A DNA stretch of 64,000 nucleotides from Parietichytrium sp. I65-24A (Eukaryota > Sar > Bigyra > Thraustochytrida > Thraustochytriidae). Below are positions 1 through 10,700 of the stretch, one piece after another; position 1 is the first letter of the stretch; each line of letters begins with the position of its first letter. Made by a program: the position numbers and the translations under genes. The notes under the pieces are model-generated. The model ran no database searches and was not told the DNA's origin. It saw only the letters and a list, made by a program, of their open reading frames with translations. Location of the stretch: contig BLSF01000017.1 of assembly GCA_012862575.1 (NCBI GenBank), positions 558,001-622,000 on the forward strand. Reading direction: 5' to 3'.

Positions 1-108
1 CGCACTCCAAAATCAAACGTCTCCAGTTATTTGCACATTTCACTTGAGCATGTTCATTCATTCAACTTCGACGTTCAATCAAAATGAATGAATGAATGAA
101 TGAATGAG

Positions 109-139
<31 letters not shown>

Positions 140-648
140 TCACACTGTCAATAAAAACATGCGACCACAAACAAATCATTATATTTTCCCCTATCAAACA
201 ATTATATCAAGCCATCATAGACTTACATAAGCAACGCTGTAACAGTGCGAGATGCCGAAACGGGTACACACCTCGCGTGTTAGCGTAAACGTTAGCTGTC
301 TTACCGCTGGCTTTCGAGTTGAGGTGCATTTTAAAACGTCTAGCAGTGAGAATAGGCATGTCGGTAGGAACCTGGGACTGCGAGTTGGTGGGTGAATGAA
401 TGCAGGTGGACTGGGTTGGATTTTGTTTTGTTTTGGTTGAGGCTGAAAATAACGACTGCGAATGGGAGAAAAGAACATCCGTTCAAAAGTTGAAAGAGAA
501 TGGGACTTGAAAAAGTCATAAAAGTAGCTTGGGGGTCAGGAGTGAAACAGAAACATAAAGACGAAAGTTGGAGATGAAAGGAGTCTGGTGTTGAAAAAGA
601 GGACGGTCCACGGTCGGCAATGGGTGGGTTTTGTTTTTGGCCGCGGCG
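1..648. other. Intergenic region with tetranucleotide microsatellite
   Basis: I see no gene here. Positions 83-139 are an uninterrupted run of GAAT/AATG units followed by ATCA units. The rest is A/T- and GAA-rich and leads into the 3' end of the minus-strand EGF-7TM gene at 649. Short frames across 100-720 have no family features. Confidence 0.6.
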
Positions 649-1815
649 TCAGTTGGAGAAGTTGTACATGGCAATTACAAAGCAAGCGAGGTTCACTGCA
701 GTTATGTGCAAGTGGTGACACACCTTGTAAAAGGTGACCGGAGACCCGGGTGGCACAGCTTCCTTCCAGCCTGCATCATACGAGATGTCGACGATAGAGA
801 TCCCGAGATTACTGAATAGAAACAAAGCCATGACGAAACTCGTTGCCAAGGCTGTGTTTCGGACTTTGGTAAGGACCTGTCGGAAAATATTTGCGGGCAT
901 GCGAGGTTTGTGGGCCATATTTCGACGGCTGAGGATCGATTTGGCGGTGAAAAGCGTTGACCGGCGTCCTTTTGATCCCGGCTCAGGCGTGGAAAGGCCG
1001 GACTTTTCGTTTCGCGACTCAGAGTTCTCGTTCGAGATTGAAGCATTACTTAGCGTTCGGAGCTTTTCGCTTGTGCTCAAAGAGCCTTCAAGCAGGATAC
1101 TCAGCCTTCTGGCGCCGTACAAGTAGCTGGCAATAACAGCCGCAACCACGGGCGCCAGGGTGAAACCCATCACCGACCTCCCTTCGACCTTCTCCACGAC
1201 AACGCCTACAGCCCCAGACACGATAAAGGCAGCTTCCCAGAGGTAGATCAATTTCTTAGTGCGTGCCAGCTTGCTCTCTTGGTTTACAGTGAGCCTGCCT
1301 GTGTTGTCGGCAATTTCCACCCATAGCAGGCTGATGTGAAGAAGCGAAATCCACGCAAGCGCAATGGCCACTGGCGCAAACACTATGCTGGTGACATTGA
1401 AGCGGCCCTTATACTGGTCTTTGAAGTCCATGGTGCTAAGCATATCGCCGCGCACGATGAGGGCGCTGAGACAGACTGCAAGCGCCCACATCGCCCCTGC
1501 GACGGCAGCGATGAATGCTAAAGTAACCGTTGCGGAGTGCGCGTTGATCACGAAGAGCTTTTTCCTTTTAAACAGTCGCCACATGCACACCATGAGCAAA
1601 CATGCAGCAGCCAAGCCCATCAAGCACGAGCAAGAGTTCCACGCAATCGACATCATGGTCGACAGCGTCATCTTATCACAATTGGCTCCAGTCCACCCGT
1701 AGAACGAGTTGCACATGCAGCCCGACCCCGTGCCGCTCCGATTGAACCACAGCGTTTCTGCATAGCACAGCTCATTCGCGCCGCACTCTGCGTTGTCCAC
1801 GCACAGCTCCTCCAT
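649..1815 (-). CDS. EGF-like module plus seven-transmembrane orphan membrane protein
   Basis: The frame encodes 388 residues. Residues 1-50 hold a Cys-rich EGF-like module (CVDNAEC, then CMCNSFYGWTGANC), ending in the usual G-x-x-G-x-x-C pattern. Seven hydrophobic stretches follow, at roughly residues 54-80, 92-122, 140-168, 188-210, 215-235, 326-350 and 362-386. A Ser/Lys-rich, poorly hydrophobic loop of about 85 residues separates TM5 and TM6. An extracellular EGF module ahead of 7 TM segments recalls adhesion/EGF-TM7 receptors, but I see no GAIN/GPS site and no rhodopsin-type motifs, so function is unknown. The ATG at 1815 is the first in frame after an in-frame stop 6 nt upstream. No signal peptide precedes the EGF module, so a 5' exon is likely missing (see 1947-2129). 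Confidence 0.7.
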   Translation of the reverse strand: MEELCVDNAECGANELCYAETLWFNRSGTGSGCMCNSFYGWTGANCDKMTLSTMMSIAWNSCSCLMGLAAACLLMVCMWRLFKRKKLFVINAHSATVTLAFIAAVAGAMWALAVCLSALIVRGDMLSTMDFKDQYKGRFNVTSIVFAPVAIALAWISLLHISLLWVEIADNTGRLTVNQESKLARTKKLIYLWEAAFIVSGAVGVVVEKVEGRSVMGFTLAPVVAAVIASYLYGARRLSILLEGSLSTSEKLRTLSNASISNENSESRNEKSGLSTPEPGSKGRRSTLFTAKSILSRRNMAHKPRMPANIFRQVLTKVRNTALATSFVMALFLFSNLGISIVDISYDAGWKEAVPPGSPVTFYKVCHHLHITAVNLACFVIAMYNFSN

Positions 1816-2225
1816 CCTTCATACCACAGGCGCACTGGCCTCGACGACTTTGTCTCGTCTCCGACCGAAAAGCCTGCCAGTCTGCTGGCAACGCACTATC
1901 TTTTGCAATCTGCCACCAGAGATAGGGAGAGCAGCAGAGCCAACAATCATTCACCACTCGCGTGCAGAGCCTTGCACGCCGCGAAGCCTACATCCACGCG
2001 AGAGCGATCGTCGCGGATACCAACCAACTTTCGGACCGCTTTCTCGTCCTTTTTAGTTATACTGGGTAAGGCTTGGGCTGACTGAATGTACACGTAACTC
2101 ACTGCCAGTGCCAGTGTGCCTGTACACATCTGTACACTGTTGTAAGTTCCACTTCTGCTAGGTATCTTCAGCTCGCCACACTCGCATGTTGTTATGTCTC
2201 AAACGAAATGTAACAAGTAATCAGC

Positions 2226-2311
2226 GCTTCTGCTTCTGCTTCTGCTTCTGCTTTTGCTTTTGCTTTTGCTTTTGCTTTTGCTTTCAATTTCAATTTCAAT
2301 TTCAATTTCAG
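2226..2311. repeat. Hexanucleotide microsatellite in three successive variants
   Basis: The tract runs through consecutive CTTCTG units, then CTTTTG units, then TTTCAA units, with no other bases between blocks. It looks like one slippage tract that changed unit by point substitution and then spread. It is not within a recognised gene. Confidence 0.85.
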
Positions 2312-2879
2312 TCTAATCCTTCGATTGAGACGACGACAGAATCTTCCAAGCTTAGAAGCAAATATATTTAGCTCCTCCGTGAATCACATACAGTCTTTGG
2401 AATGAAACGACGACAGAATCTTCCAAGCTGGGTACAAATATGTCTATTTACATGTTGATTGTCAATTAAAAGTGCTCTGGCTGGCGAAGCGACCGCCAAA
2501 CCGTCGAGACATGAAGAAGAACGCATCAGCAGCACAAGCTCGCATGCGCATGAATATGGTGATGGGCATTTTGATGAACGCTGGATGATGGGTTATGGAT
2601 GATGTTGTTCTTGCAGCTTTGCTACCAACACACTGCTGCTGCTGCTGGTGCGTAGTGCGTGGTGCGTGGCGAACTCTACGCATCAGCGCTACCAGTGACA
2701 AGTGCCGCGCGGTGGCCACTGGTACGGAGCGCAGTACTCACAGGGCAGAGTTGAGTACTGAGTACCTTCAAGCTTGTTTAGGGGCTGAGTGTGCGTCTCA
2801 ATGTCTTGTCATGTCTTGTCTTCGTTTTCCCGTTTCCATCTTTTTCATGATGACGATCCTTTCCATCTTCTCCATTTCA

Positions 2880-3058
2880 GAGGCTTCCATTCCTTCGCAA
2901 GTCCTCTCGCGGCGCAAGGCCCACCCACCGAAACAAGAGCGCGGCATTTCGTCGCAGCTTGTGGAGCTTCGCGGCTCTCTGAATACGACGGACCCCTTCC
3001 TGATTGATCGCAATGCGAATTTGCAAGTCCGCGGAGATATACGCGAGTCGCATTGTTG
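2880..3058 (+). other. Possible orphan terminal exon (unsupported gene)
   Basis: A good 3' splice site (pyrimidine-rich tract ending TCTCCATTTCAG at 2879) is followed by an open frame of about 58 codons that starts ASIPSQVLSRRK and ends RGDIRESHC before a stop at 3056-3058. Its amino-acid mix is protein-like. I could not find a matching 5' exon with a start codon and donor, and I recognise no family. It may be the last exon of a small gene or simply chance. Confidence 0.2.
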
Positions 3059-4792
3059 AATAAGGGATTCGGGGATGTGGGCACGTGCGTTCGAGCATGG
3101 AACAGGCGATTACAATCACAGAATACCAAACAACAGGCGGAGACGCGAGGACACCCAAAGTCCTCTCTCGGTTTGCGGCGGTCCTCGCGCTGCCCGCAAA
3201 GCTGTCATTATGTGCAAGGGTCTCCGAGTTATCAACAATTATTTGTGCTTGTTTTGACAGTTTTGACAGTTTTGACGTGACAGCTGTGGCCTCCGATTCC
3301 TCCGATGCGGGATCGTTCGCGAGTGCTCTGGAAGCGGTGCATATCTTGCATATCTTTGCAGCTTATTCATTCGTTTCGATTGTATGTTTGTGTAAATGGA
3401 ATGGGAGCGTCTCGTGTCTCATTTCTCATGTTTCACGTCTCCTTTGAACATAGAAGTGGAATTGTCAACATGAAAGTTATTGGAGATGAAGGTAGTTTTG
3501 ATTTTTAATTAAAACGAAGATTGAAATGAAATTGAGATTTGAGATGAAACAAAGATGAGAGATGAGAGACGAGAGATAAAAACGAAATGAAAACGAGGAC
3601 GGGAACGTGCCGCGATCGTTCACAGCAATCGACACTATCGACACTTTGTTTGACGAGTCTTCCGACTCTCCAAAACGAGAACAAGAACAGAACCAAACGA
3701 GAACCCGCTTTGTCACTTTGAAACTACATCACAATTTCCGCCATCTATGCCTTTACCATATCCCTGATCCTACAGCTACCCGAGAGCATAGACTCTATAA
3801 CTAGTAGCGGGATAAGAGACGGAAATGGTCTCGTGCAGATTATTATTTACAGTAGCCACACCCATACAAGTTGGCAACTCTTTGCTATCTCTAAAGCTCG
3901 ACTATACATCTTTTCTCAGTAAGAGGCATACTGCTCCATAAGAACTCCTAACCCATTCTATTGAAACTAAGAACAACTACTGCTATGCACCTGCCTCTTT
4001 TTAGACCGGCGAAGGCAACTCGGTCAACCTACTAACCACTCCTACCAAATTCCCTACCACCAGGGTTTCCCTCTCACCCCATCGCATCGCGCTACCCCTA
4101 TCTACCTCAAACGCCTAACCCCCTCTCACGCGCACACATCCACAGCCCTAAGAGTCACCCCCAATCCCCTAACCCCCACCTACCCCAAACCACTACCCAC
4201 CATAGCCCCCGCCGCTCTCCCTACGCTTCCCTCGCGGAGTCCTATACCACACTACCGTAAACCGTAGCAGAGCGTGCGTCACTAGACGGCGCGAGACGAC
4301 AAGAGAGAAGAGGGAGAGACGCGCGGTCGGCAAATACATATCTGCAAAGCGTGAAAGACGGGCAGGAAATCTATGTGCGAGTCTTGGCAGGTCGGGCAGC
4401 GAGGATAAGACGAATAAGGTGGAAAAGAGCGGCGCGTGTGTGTGAGCAAAGTGGCCAAGTTGCCTTAGGTTTTCAGGTTTTGCGAAAGAGAGAGAGAGAT
4501 ATTGGAGTGGATTCAGCTCGATAATAGACTCTCGACGATAGACTCTTGGTTGTGTGTGGTTGCGGTTGATACTGTAACTGCGGCGTTTGCGAGCTTTTGC
4601 CACATTTGTTAGATTAGTCTACGATATTGAGGAGGCTGCTGCTGCTGCTGCTCCTGTTGCAGTGTTTGTGCTTTTGAGGAGAGATTGATTGACGACCTTG
4701 TGGAAGGTGGTCGTGAAGTGGTCAAGTGGTGAATTGGTGAATTGGCGAAGGGTGTTCAATATCTCGGGCTCTAGGCTAGATAGATCGGCAAA

Positions 4793-5509
4793 ATGAGCTT
4801 GCGCAAATTCGTGGATGCGGTGGAGGACGAGGACGAAACGGAGGTGAAGAAATGGCTCAAGCGCGGTGTGGATGTGAACGATACTTTGCCTGGCAATTTC
4901 ACGGCCATGCATGCTGCTGCGCGCAAGGGGCATAAGGACATGCTCAAGCTGTTGTTAAAGAACGGTGCCAATCTGGAGTGCAAAACGACCGTAAGTTGGC
5001 GAGAAGGATGGGTGGAAGGCGACTCACAGTCAAAGCTATCGAGTGGGTTCTGACGTTTGTGTCGTGCAACACTGTAAAAACATTTGTTCGGGCGACTTGC
5101 GCAGAAAGAGGAAACTCCCCTGCATATAGCTACTCACGCGGGTCAAATCGATGCCGTAAAGTTTCTGGTGAGAAATGGCGCCAATCTAATGGCAAGAACC
5201 AAGGTAAGTGGAGAATTTAGCAACCAGGAAGGTCTACTGCTCTGACAGCGGAAACTGACAGACGCGAACCCCTGTGCTCAACTGCAGCAAAAGAAGATAG
5301 CCCTGGACATTGCTGAGCAGAGAAACTTTGAAAAGCTGGCCTATTATTTGGACAAGAAAGCAGAGTCTGATGCGAAGAAAGCAAAGCTTTCGCGAAAGAG
5401 ATCCAAGTCCAAATCGAAGTCGAGGAAAAACAGCGGTGGTGGCCTCCCAATCGTGCCTGCTCTCTTCTTTCTGCTTTTTCTTTTGATTATTGTGAACATC
5501 TTGTCCTGA
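4793..5509 (+). CDS. Tail-anchored ankyrin-repeat protein (3 exons)
   Basis: Exons are 4793-4990, 5105-5203 and 5288-5509, all joined in phase 0 through GTAAGT donors, giving about 172 residues. Residues 1-66 carry two ankyrin repeats (GNFTAMHAAARKGHKDMLKL is typical). Exon 2 is exactly one 33-residue repeat (EETPLHIATHAGQIDAVKFL). Exon 3 starts with a partial repeat (KKIALDIAEQRNFEKLAYYL), then a Lys/Ser/Arg-rich stretch, then a hydrophobic segment of about 22 residues that ends at the stop. A single C-terminal TM after a basic linker is the layout of a tail-anchored protein of ER or mitochondrial outer membrane, with the ankyrin repeats facing the cytosol as a binding surface. The exact exon 3 acceptor could be 9 nt further on (5296). 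The partner is unknown. Confidence 0.85.
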
Positions 5510-5972
5510 ACGAACATCAAACAAAATTCAACAACCTATTTCTGCAATCTTCTACAGCTTAAAAAAAAAAAAATGATAACGTCAACGTACTAATTTGGTG
5601 AGGCTGGAGCCTTGTGCTCTTCTTTGTTGTGCTTGATTGGGAGCAGCAAGCACAAGCTATCTTTTGCTGAAAATATCAACTAATGAAAGCATGACAGAAA
5701 GAGAGAGAGAAAAGGAAAGAATGAAGGAATGAAGGAATTCTGCAAGCGCTCATGAGGGATGCGCAAGCCGAGAGTGCAGAGGCCAACTCCAGGTCCTACC
5801 AACACGTCCAAGAGAAAAGAGTAAAAACAGCAAAATTACGTCTATATATATATATATAGCAAAATATCATCGTCACCCGTGAGGACGAAGCAATCAATGA
5901 CCATATACAAGAAGAATTTTTCCATGTCCCGTGTCAAAATGTCGAGGGCGCAGCGCACGTCATGGACGAGTG
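5510..5972. other. Convergent 3' intergenic region
   Basis: This lies between the stops of the ankyrin gene (+) and the bZIP gene (-). It contains an A13 run near 5560, a GA-rich tract at about 5698-5720 and a short TA repeat at about 5843-5858. No coding frame is visible, and it probably holds both 3' UTRs. Confidence 0.5.
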
Positions 5973-7610
5973 CTATGATTCTTGATCGTCGAAATTGACT
6001 CCGTACTTTTGAAACAAGGTGTAGACTTCGCGGTAATTCTCGAACTGGGCCTGGCTCAGCGCACCATTGTTGTCAATGACGAGAGAACCTTCCTCAAAAA
6101 CCTTGAAAGACTCTGGGGAAATCGGGTGTGAGCCAACGCTGATAAAGTGGCAAGATTTTGGTCCAGTAGGGATCGCGATGTGTCCCTTCAGCATTGCCGC
6201 GGTTGCAGGCCTCGCATTGGAGCTGAAATCTTCCTGATCAAAGGCGGAGTGGCAGCTTGTGGAGCACCCAATGTAAGCTGGAACGAACCCGCACTCCATA
6301 TCAGCATTGAAGAGCCCGTCTTGAAGGTGGTCGTTGCGATATATGGATGGCACAGCAACCTGGCCAAGTCCTGCCTCGAGGGCGAGGATGGCTTCGTTGG
6401 TGATCTTTTTGCCATCCTTGCCGGTCTTGGTCTCTCTAAGCCTGTGCACATGCAAAGACTCCCCTTCGCCCATCTGCTTGGCTACTTCACGCAAACTTTC
6501 TGGAAGCATATTCTCCATGCTACACTCCACTCCCATGCGCCGCTGCTTTTGGTGGTGATGGTCATTGTACGAGTCAGGGTTTGCCACCATGTGACGCCAT
6601 AACAGGCTCACCGCCTTGGCGGAAATTGGGACATTGAAGATATCGACGCGCATGTTGATGCGCGTGGCAGTGCGACAGTCGGACCCGATAGGCATGTACT
6701 GATACTTGACAAAGCAATTGGAAGGGCCGGGTTGGCCGTCAAGACGAGGAATTGGCAAGCATGTGCTCCACGAGTCATCGGCTGCGGAGGAATACCCCAA
6801 CCCCAGGGTCTGATGCTTGCCCGATTCGACACCGTTTCGAATCATGCGGAGCTGCTCCTCTGGGGTACGCTTGCTTGGGGTATTGCGGCGAGTTGCCTCG
6901 ATGAGGTTTTGTACAAAAACTTTGTGCTTCATGATCTCTGCGCGTAGAAGGTAGTTCTCCTTGGCCAAATCGATCGATCCTCCATATCGAAGAGCTTCAA
7001 CCTCGGTCTGCAGCTCTCCGATTCGGGACAGGAAGAGGTTGCGCTCCTTCTCCAGTTGAGACCTCTTTTGGCGCAAGCTTTCCATCTCCTTGCGTTTCTT
7101 CTGCCTATGTCTCCTGCAAGCTTCTCTATTGCGCTCCTTCTTGGTGAGGCCGTCCTCTGGAAGTGCGCTTTCGTCCGAATGACGCCTCTGGTCTAGTCTG
7201 GCCTCAGAGTCCGCATCACCTCGCTGAAAGTCAAACGCGTTTCTGGAGCCCATATCCGGGGACGGCGGCAGCGAGGAAGACGATGACGAAGATGTAAAAT
7301 TCCGCGACTGCGCAGGCATGTCGTCTTCGATTCCATCGACGGGCGACGGTAGCGCATGGAACGGATTCGGTCCATCAAAGCCAGCGAATGTCTCCGACTT
7401 GGTAAACATGTCATCCAAAATATTTCCCCACCCATCTTCGCCTTGCACCTGTCCTGGCTCCTGGGGCGGCATCAGCTCATGGAACGCACCAAAACCAACT
7501 TTATTGTACGCAGACTCGTGCATCGGCACCGACATTCCATTTACGTTCGGGGCAAATCCCATGAACGAACTTTCATCCTCGCGCTTCAAATCTGTCATCA
7601 GCGGCTGCAT
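5973..7610 (-). CDS. bZIP transcription factor with large uncharacterised C-terminal domain
   Basis: The frame encodes 545 residues from the first ATG (7610); a longer in-frame extension would need a GTG start. Residues 1-155 are low-complexity and acidic/Ser-rich. Residues 157-176 form the basic region (KKERNREACRRHRQKKRKEM), followed by a leucine-zipper/coiled coil to about residue 240. Residues 270-545 form a folded-looking C-terminal domain with conserved Trp, Cys and His residues (STCLPIPRL, SLLWRHMV, ECGFVPAYIGCS). Stramenopiles are known to have bZIPs with lineage-specific C-terminal domains; I cannot name this one. In the core DNA-contact pattern N-x2-A-x2-S/C-R, the Ser/Cys position is His (NREACRRHR), which may change the recognised half-site. 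The protein is presumably nuclear. Upstream lie a tandem palindromic repeat and a CT tract. Confidence 0.85.
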   Translation of the reverse strand: MQPLMTDLKREDESSFMGFAPNVNGMSVPMHESAYNKVGFGAFHELMPPQEPGQVQGEDGWGNILDDMFTKSETFAGFDGPNPFHALPSPVDGIEDDMPAQSRNFTSSSSSSSLPPSPDMGSRNAFDFQRGDADSEARLDQRRHSDESALPEDGLTKKERNREACRRHRQKKRKEMESLRQKRSQLEKERNLFLSRIGELQTEVEALRYGGSIDLAKENYLLRAEIMKHKVFVQNLIEATRRNTPSKRTPEEQLRMIRNGVESGKHQTLGLGYSSAADDSWSTCLPIPRLDGQPGPSNCFVKYQYMPIGSDCRTATRINMRVDIFNVPISAKAVSLLWRHMVANPDSYNDHHHQKQRRMGVECSMENMLPESLREVAKQMGEGESLHVHRLRETKTGKDGKKITNEAILALEAGLGQVAVPSIYRNDHLQDGLFNADMECGFVPAYIGCSTSCHSAFDQEDFSSNARPATAAMLKGHIAIPTGPKSCHFISVGSHPISPESFKVFEEGSLVIDNNGALSQAQFENYREVYTLFQKYGVNFDDQES

Positions 7611-7664
7611 CTTTCTTTCCCTTTGTTCCTTTTTCCACACTTAACTTTCCAACTCGTCCGACCA

Positions 7665-7779
7665 ATTTCGCTCCTGCCGCGCGTCTCCGCGGAATCCCGT
7701 TCGCGAAATTATTATATGGATTTCGCTCCTGCCACACGTCTCCGCGGAATCCCGTTCGCGAAATTATTATATGGATTTC
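7665..7779. promoter_or_regulatory. 55-bp tandem repeat with two palindromes upstream of the bZIP gene
   Basis: Just over two copies of a 55-bp unit start 55 bp upstream of the bZIP ATG. Each unit contains the palindromes TCCGCGGA and TTCGCGAA nine bases apart. The copies are almost identical; the main change is CGCGCGTC versus CACACGTC. A repeated pair of palindromes beside a dimeric transcription-factor gene is a plausible operator, possibly for self-regulation. That role is inference. A (CT)10 tract at 7996-8015 lies further upstream. Confidence 0.55.
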
Positions 7780-10700
7780 TTGATTTGTATCTCCACGCTC
7801 TCCACGCTCTCTACGCCCGCAAACGGAATCTGCGAGAATATTTTTGATAGAATCAATAATCAATCTGCGCGACCGACGAAGAACGCCCCTTCAGTTCGTT
7901 GGTGTCCTCGCGCTTGCGTATGTCAAATGTACGCGCGAGAGTGGGCACAGGCGCGCGTACCCTTCTCCCCTTCTTTCTTCCCTCTTTCTCTTTTTCTCTC
8001 TCTCTCTCTCTCTCTGCGCAGTGAGTAGCACGGAGCTAATTTTCGATTTTGTTTTCGATTTGTTGTTTGGTGAGCTGAGAAGTTGGGGAAAGTTTCCTCC
8101 CCTCACATACTTCCTTCTGCAGAGGGGCGGTGCTATGGTTGTGGGTAGCGAGGTCCTGCACTTGGCGGGTGATGAGAGATGAGTGACGATGAGTGAGCGA
8201 GTGAGTGTGAGGGTGGGAGGAATGCCTTTGGTTTGTTTGATTGTTTTGATTTGTTTTGATGTTTGGGGGAGGCAGGTTCTCACTCATCTTGCACTCTCAC
8301 TCTCTGAGTCTTTTTCTCACGTTTTGTGAGGAGCTCCTGGAGCCTACTCTCACTTCTTTCCACCAAGTTGGTGGCTGCGCCCTCTCACGTTCTTCCTTCT
8401 CCTGGGAGACTCTGTACTAGGTACAACTGTGTAGAGGAGGCGGTTAGGGAAAAGTTAGGGAGGAGCCCAAAAATGCAGGGACGGCTAAGCGAAGGTAGTA
8501 ATCGGAAAGGATTTTTGAAAAACTCTGGCCAGATAAGGCTCATCAAGCTCTAACTGTAGTGGCTCATTGAGAAGAGATTGAGATCTCCTCACAACAGTTT
8601 TCGGGGATACTGGATTCCCTCTCACCAAGGTTTCTCCGTGTGATTAACTTCTACACTCTACTCACAATTTACAGCTGGAGACCCCTATCCGAAAGCCTAA
8701 GAAGGTCTAACGGGCCGGGATCACCAGAGTCCACCCTTCTACAGCTTGACCCTGAATTAGGGGAAACCATAGCTAAAGAACTCAAAGAACCGACGACCTT
8801 CAAATTTTTCTTTTCATTGCTTTCCACTGTTCAGAAGAACCGATGAGGTACTCAGTACAAGCGTTTCTTAGAAAACGGAAATGATGTTGAACATGTTTAG
8901 ATTCAGTATACCACTAACTTACACGCATAGAACGTTCTGATTTGAAAGCAGTAGCTTTCTCAAATTCCACCCAAAGCGCTGTGCCATTGATATCCATCAC
9001 CATAAGGTATCAAATAGTCAATACTGTAAGGCTGGGAACGAAAAGTCGTGACTCGTGCGTCACGGCTTGTGGTTTCCTGTTAGCAGATGTATAACGACTA
9101 CTACCACCAGAGTCGTGATGCTCTTCTACGCTCTTTACTGTGAGTTCGTCCTGGAAAAGCAACATCACAAAATTGTTGGTCCAATTATGCCTGTGATTTC
9201 GCCATAACTTTCAGCTTAGTTTCCCTGCAGCAGCTTATGCATGTCTTGGTTCTTTGTCTTGTCTTTGACACCCTGTTACTGTACCACATTGTTTTCTAAA
9301 TTCTAAAATTCTAGATTTGGTTTGAAGAACAAACAAAAAATAGTGAAACTTTTGTTTTCGTTCATTGAAACGATCCGAGAACCCGAGACCACGGTCCGCA
9401 CGATACCAGCCATCAGTACTAGACTATTGATTATCTCAGCAGTAGCAAAAATATGCGACTTTACTTTTGAACATTTTTGAACTCGTCACGTGAACTTTAC
9501 TTTGAGATAAACTCACTGTCAGTACAGTTGTGCGGTCGTCCCACCCACACTCTAACGAAGAAAGGCGTCAACTCCGCAAACGAGAATAAACGAGAACAGC
9601 GAGTCAAGCCAATCTTTCAAAATTCACTGTTTCAAAAATGAGACGAAATGCATCACTCCGACAACGTTCCTTGCCGCCTAGCAATCTGCTACCGCCTGTA
9701 GCCATTTGTACCGCCCCATTTCACGTTAGGAGAGCTACGGGAGAGGCTATGGTGGCAAGTAATTGCTGCTAGGACGGAATTGTACGGGAACTTTTGAGCA
9801 GCAGTTTCCCCGAGAGTGGGCTTTGCCCGACAGGTACTACAAGGAGTTCGTGCTCAGTAATACTGTGACAACTGTGACTGAACAGACAGCTTTGATGAAT
9901 CTAAGTTTCAACCAGTTTGAACATAAGTTACAAGACTCCAAAGCCTTCGCTTCTCAAAACGTTTTTCCAAAACGAGACCCTACGCGCATCATGAAATGTT
10001 GTTTTGAAAGAATCAGCCTTCACTACAGTGAACAATCGCCCAACCTCTCACGGGATTAATGCTATCCCACCATTATCTCTAAGTTTGGTGCACACCTTTC
10101 AGACAAGCGGGTTGTAATGACTCACTATGTAGACCGATAGGACCGGCGGGTGGGTGCTGGGAGAATTGCTCGGTTTAAGCGACTAAGTCTCTATAGGCAT
10201 AAATACTGGGATGTGTTGGGCATCGGGACCGGGAGAAGAGTTTTTAAGCTCGTGCTGAACTTTGACTTCCCATCTTCATCATTTTGGTCTGGAAAATGGG
10301 AAATGTTTGGGAGGCATGCTTTAAGTCTGCTAGGCCTGGGCTAACAGAAGCACTCCCACAGCCGGCTATGGCTAGGACTTTAGTTCGTATCATTAATACA
10401 AGACTATTCTAGTGTCTACATGCATGATTTGGAAGCCTTTGACACCCGCACTTTTACTAATCATTCCTACAATGATGCGTAGTTCCTATTACACGAAATG
10501 CAGCTTCGTTTCGGGAACGTCTCTTACTGCGATGTCGAAGTCTTAGGCGCACAATGTTTACCATATTCATATCAGCATTTCCAATTTTTTTCATCAGTCT
10601 TTTCGAGATTTGGGGCAGATCTCCCTCCGTAGGTCGATCTTGACCATGGTTTTTTCATTTTTTTTCTTTTCATCTCTTCTCATTGAAGACCATGATTTGC

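Larger units (their letters stand above)
1816..4792. other. Long intergenic region between EGF-7TM and ankyrin genes
   Basis: About 3 kb without a convincing complete gene. It holds a hexanucleotide tract (2226-2311), a short direct repeat (a 20-nt block GACGACAGAATCTTCCAAGC at about 2330 and 2410), one possible orphan exon (2880-3058), and a pyrimidine-rich unannotated stretch from 3900 to 4250. Positions 4250-4792 are probably promoter and 5' UTR of the ankyrin gene. A minus-strand frame at 1947-2129 begins with a signal-peptide-like segment and could be a 5' exon of the EGF-7TM gene, but I could not find an in-phase splice join. Confidence 0.5.

Noticed and set aside
2226-2311. CRISPR-like or coding repeat (FCFCFC frame)
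   Set aside because: Hexamer units without spacers; this is a microsatellite and the frame is accidental.
4081-4200. CCCTAA-like telomere sequence
   Set aside because: Only scattered CCTAA and CCCTA words in a C-rich stretch, with no tandem array.
7611-7640. Ten-residue N-terminal extension of the bZIP protein
   Set aside because: It would need a GTG start, unlikely in a eukaryotic nuclear gene when an ATG follows at 7610.
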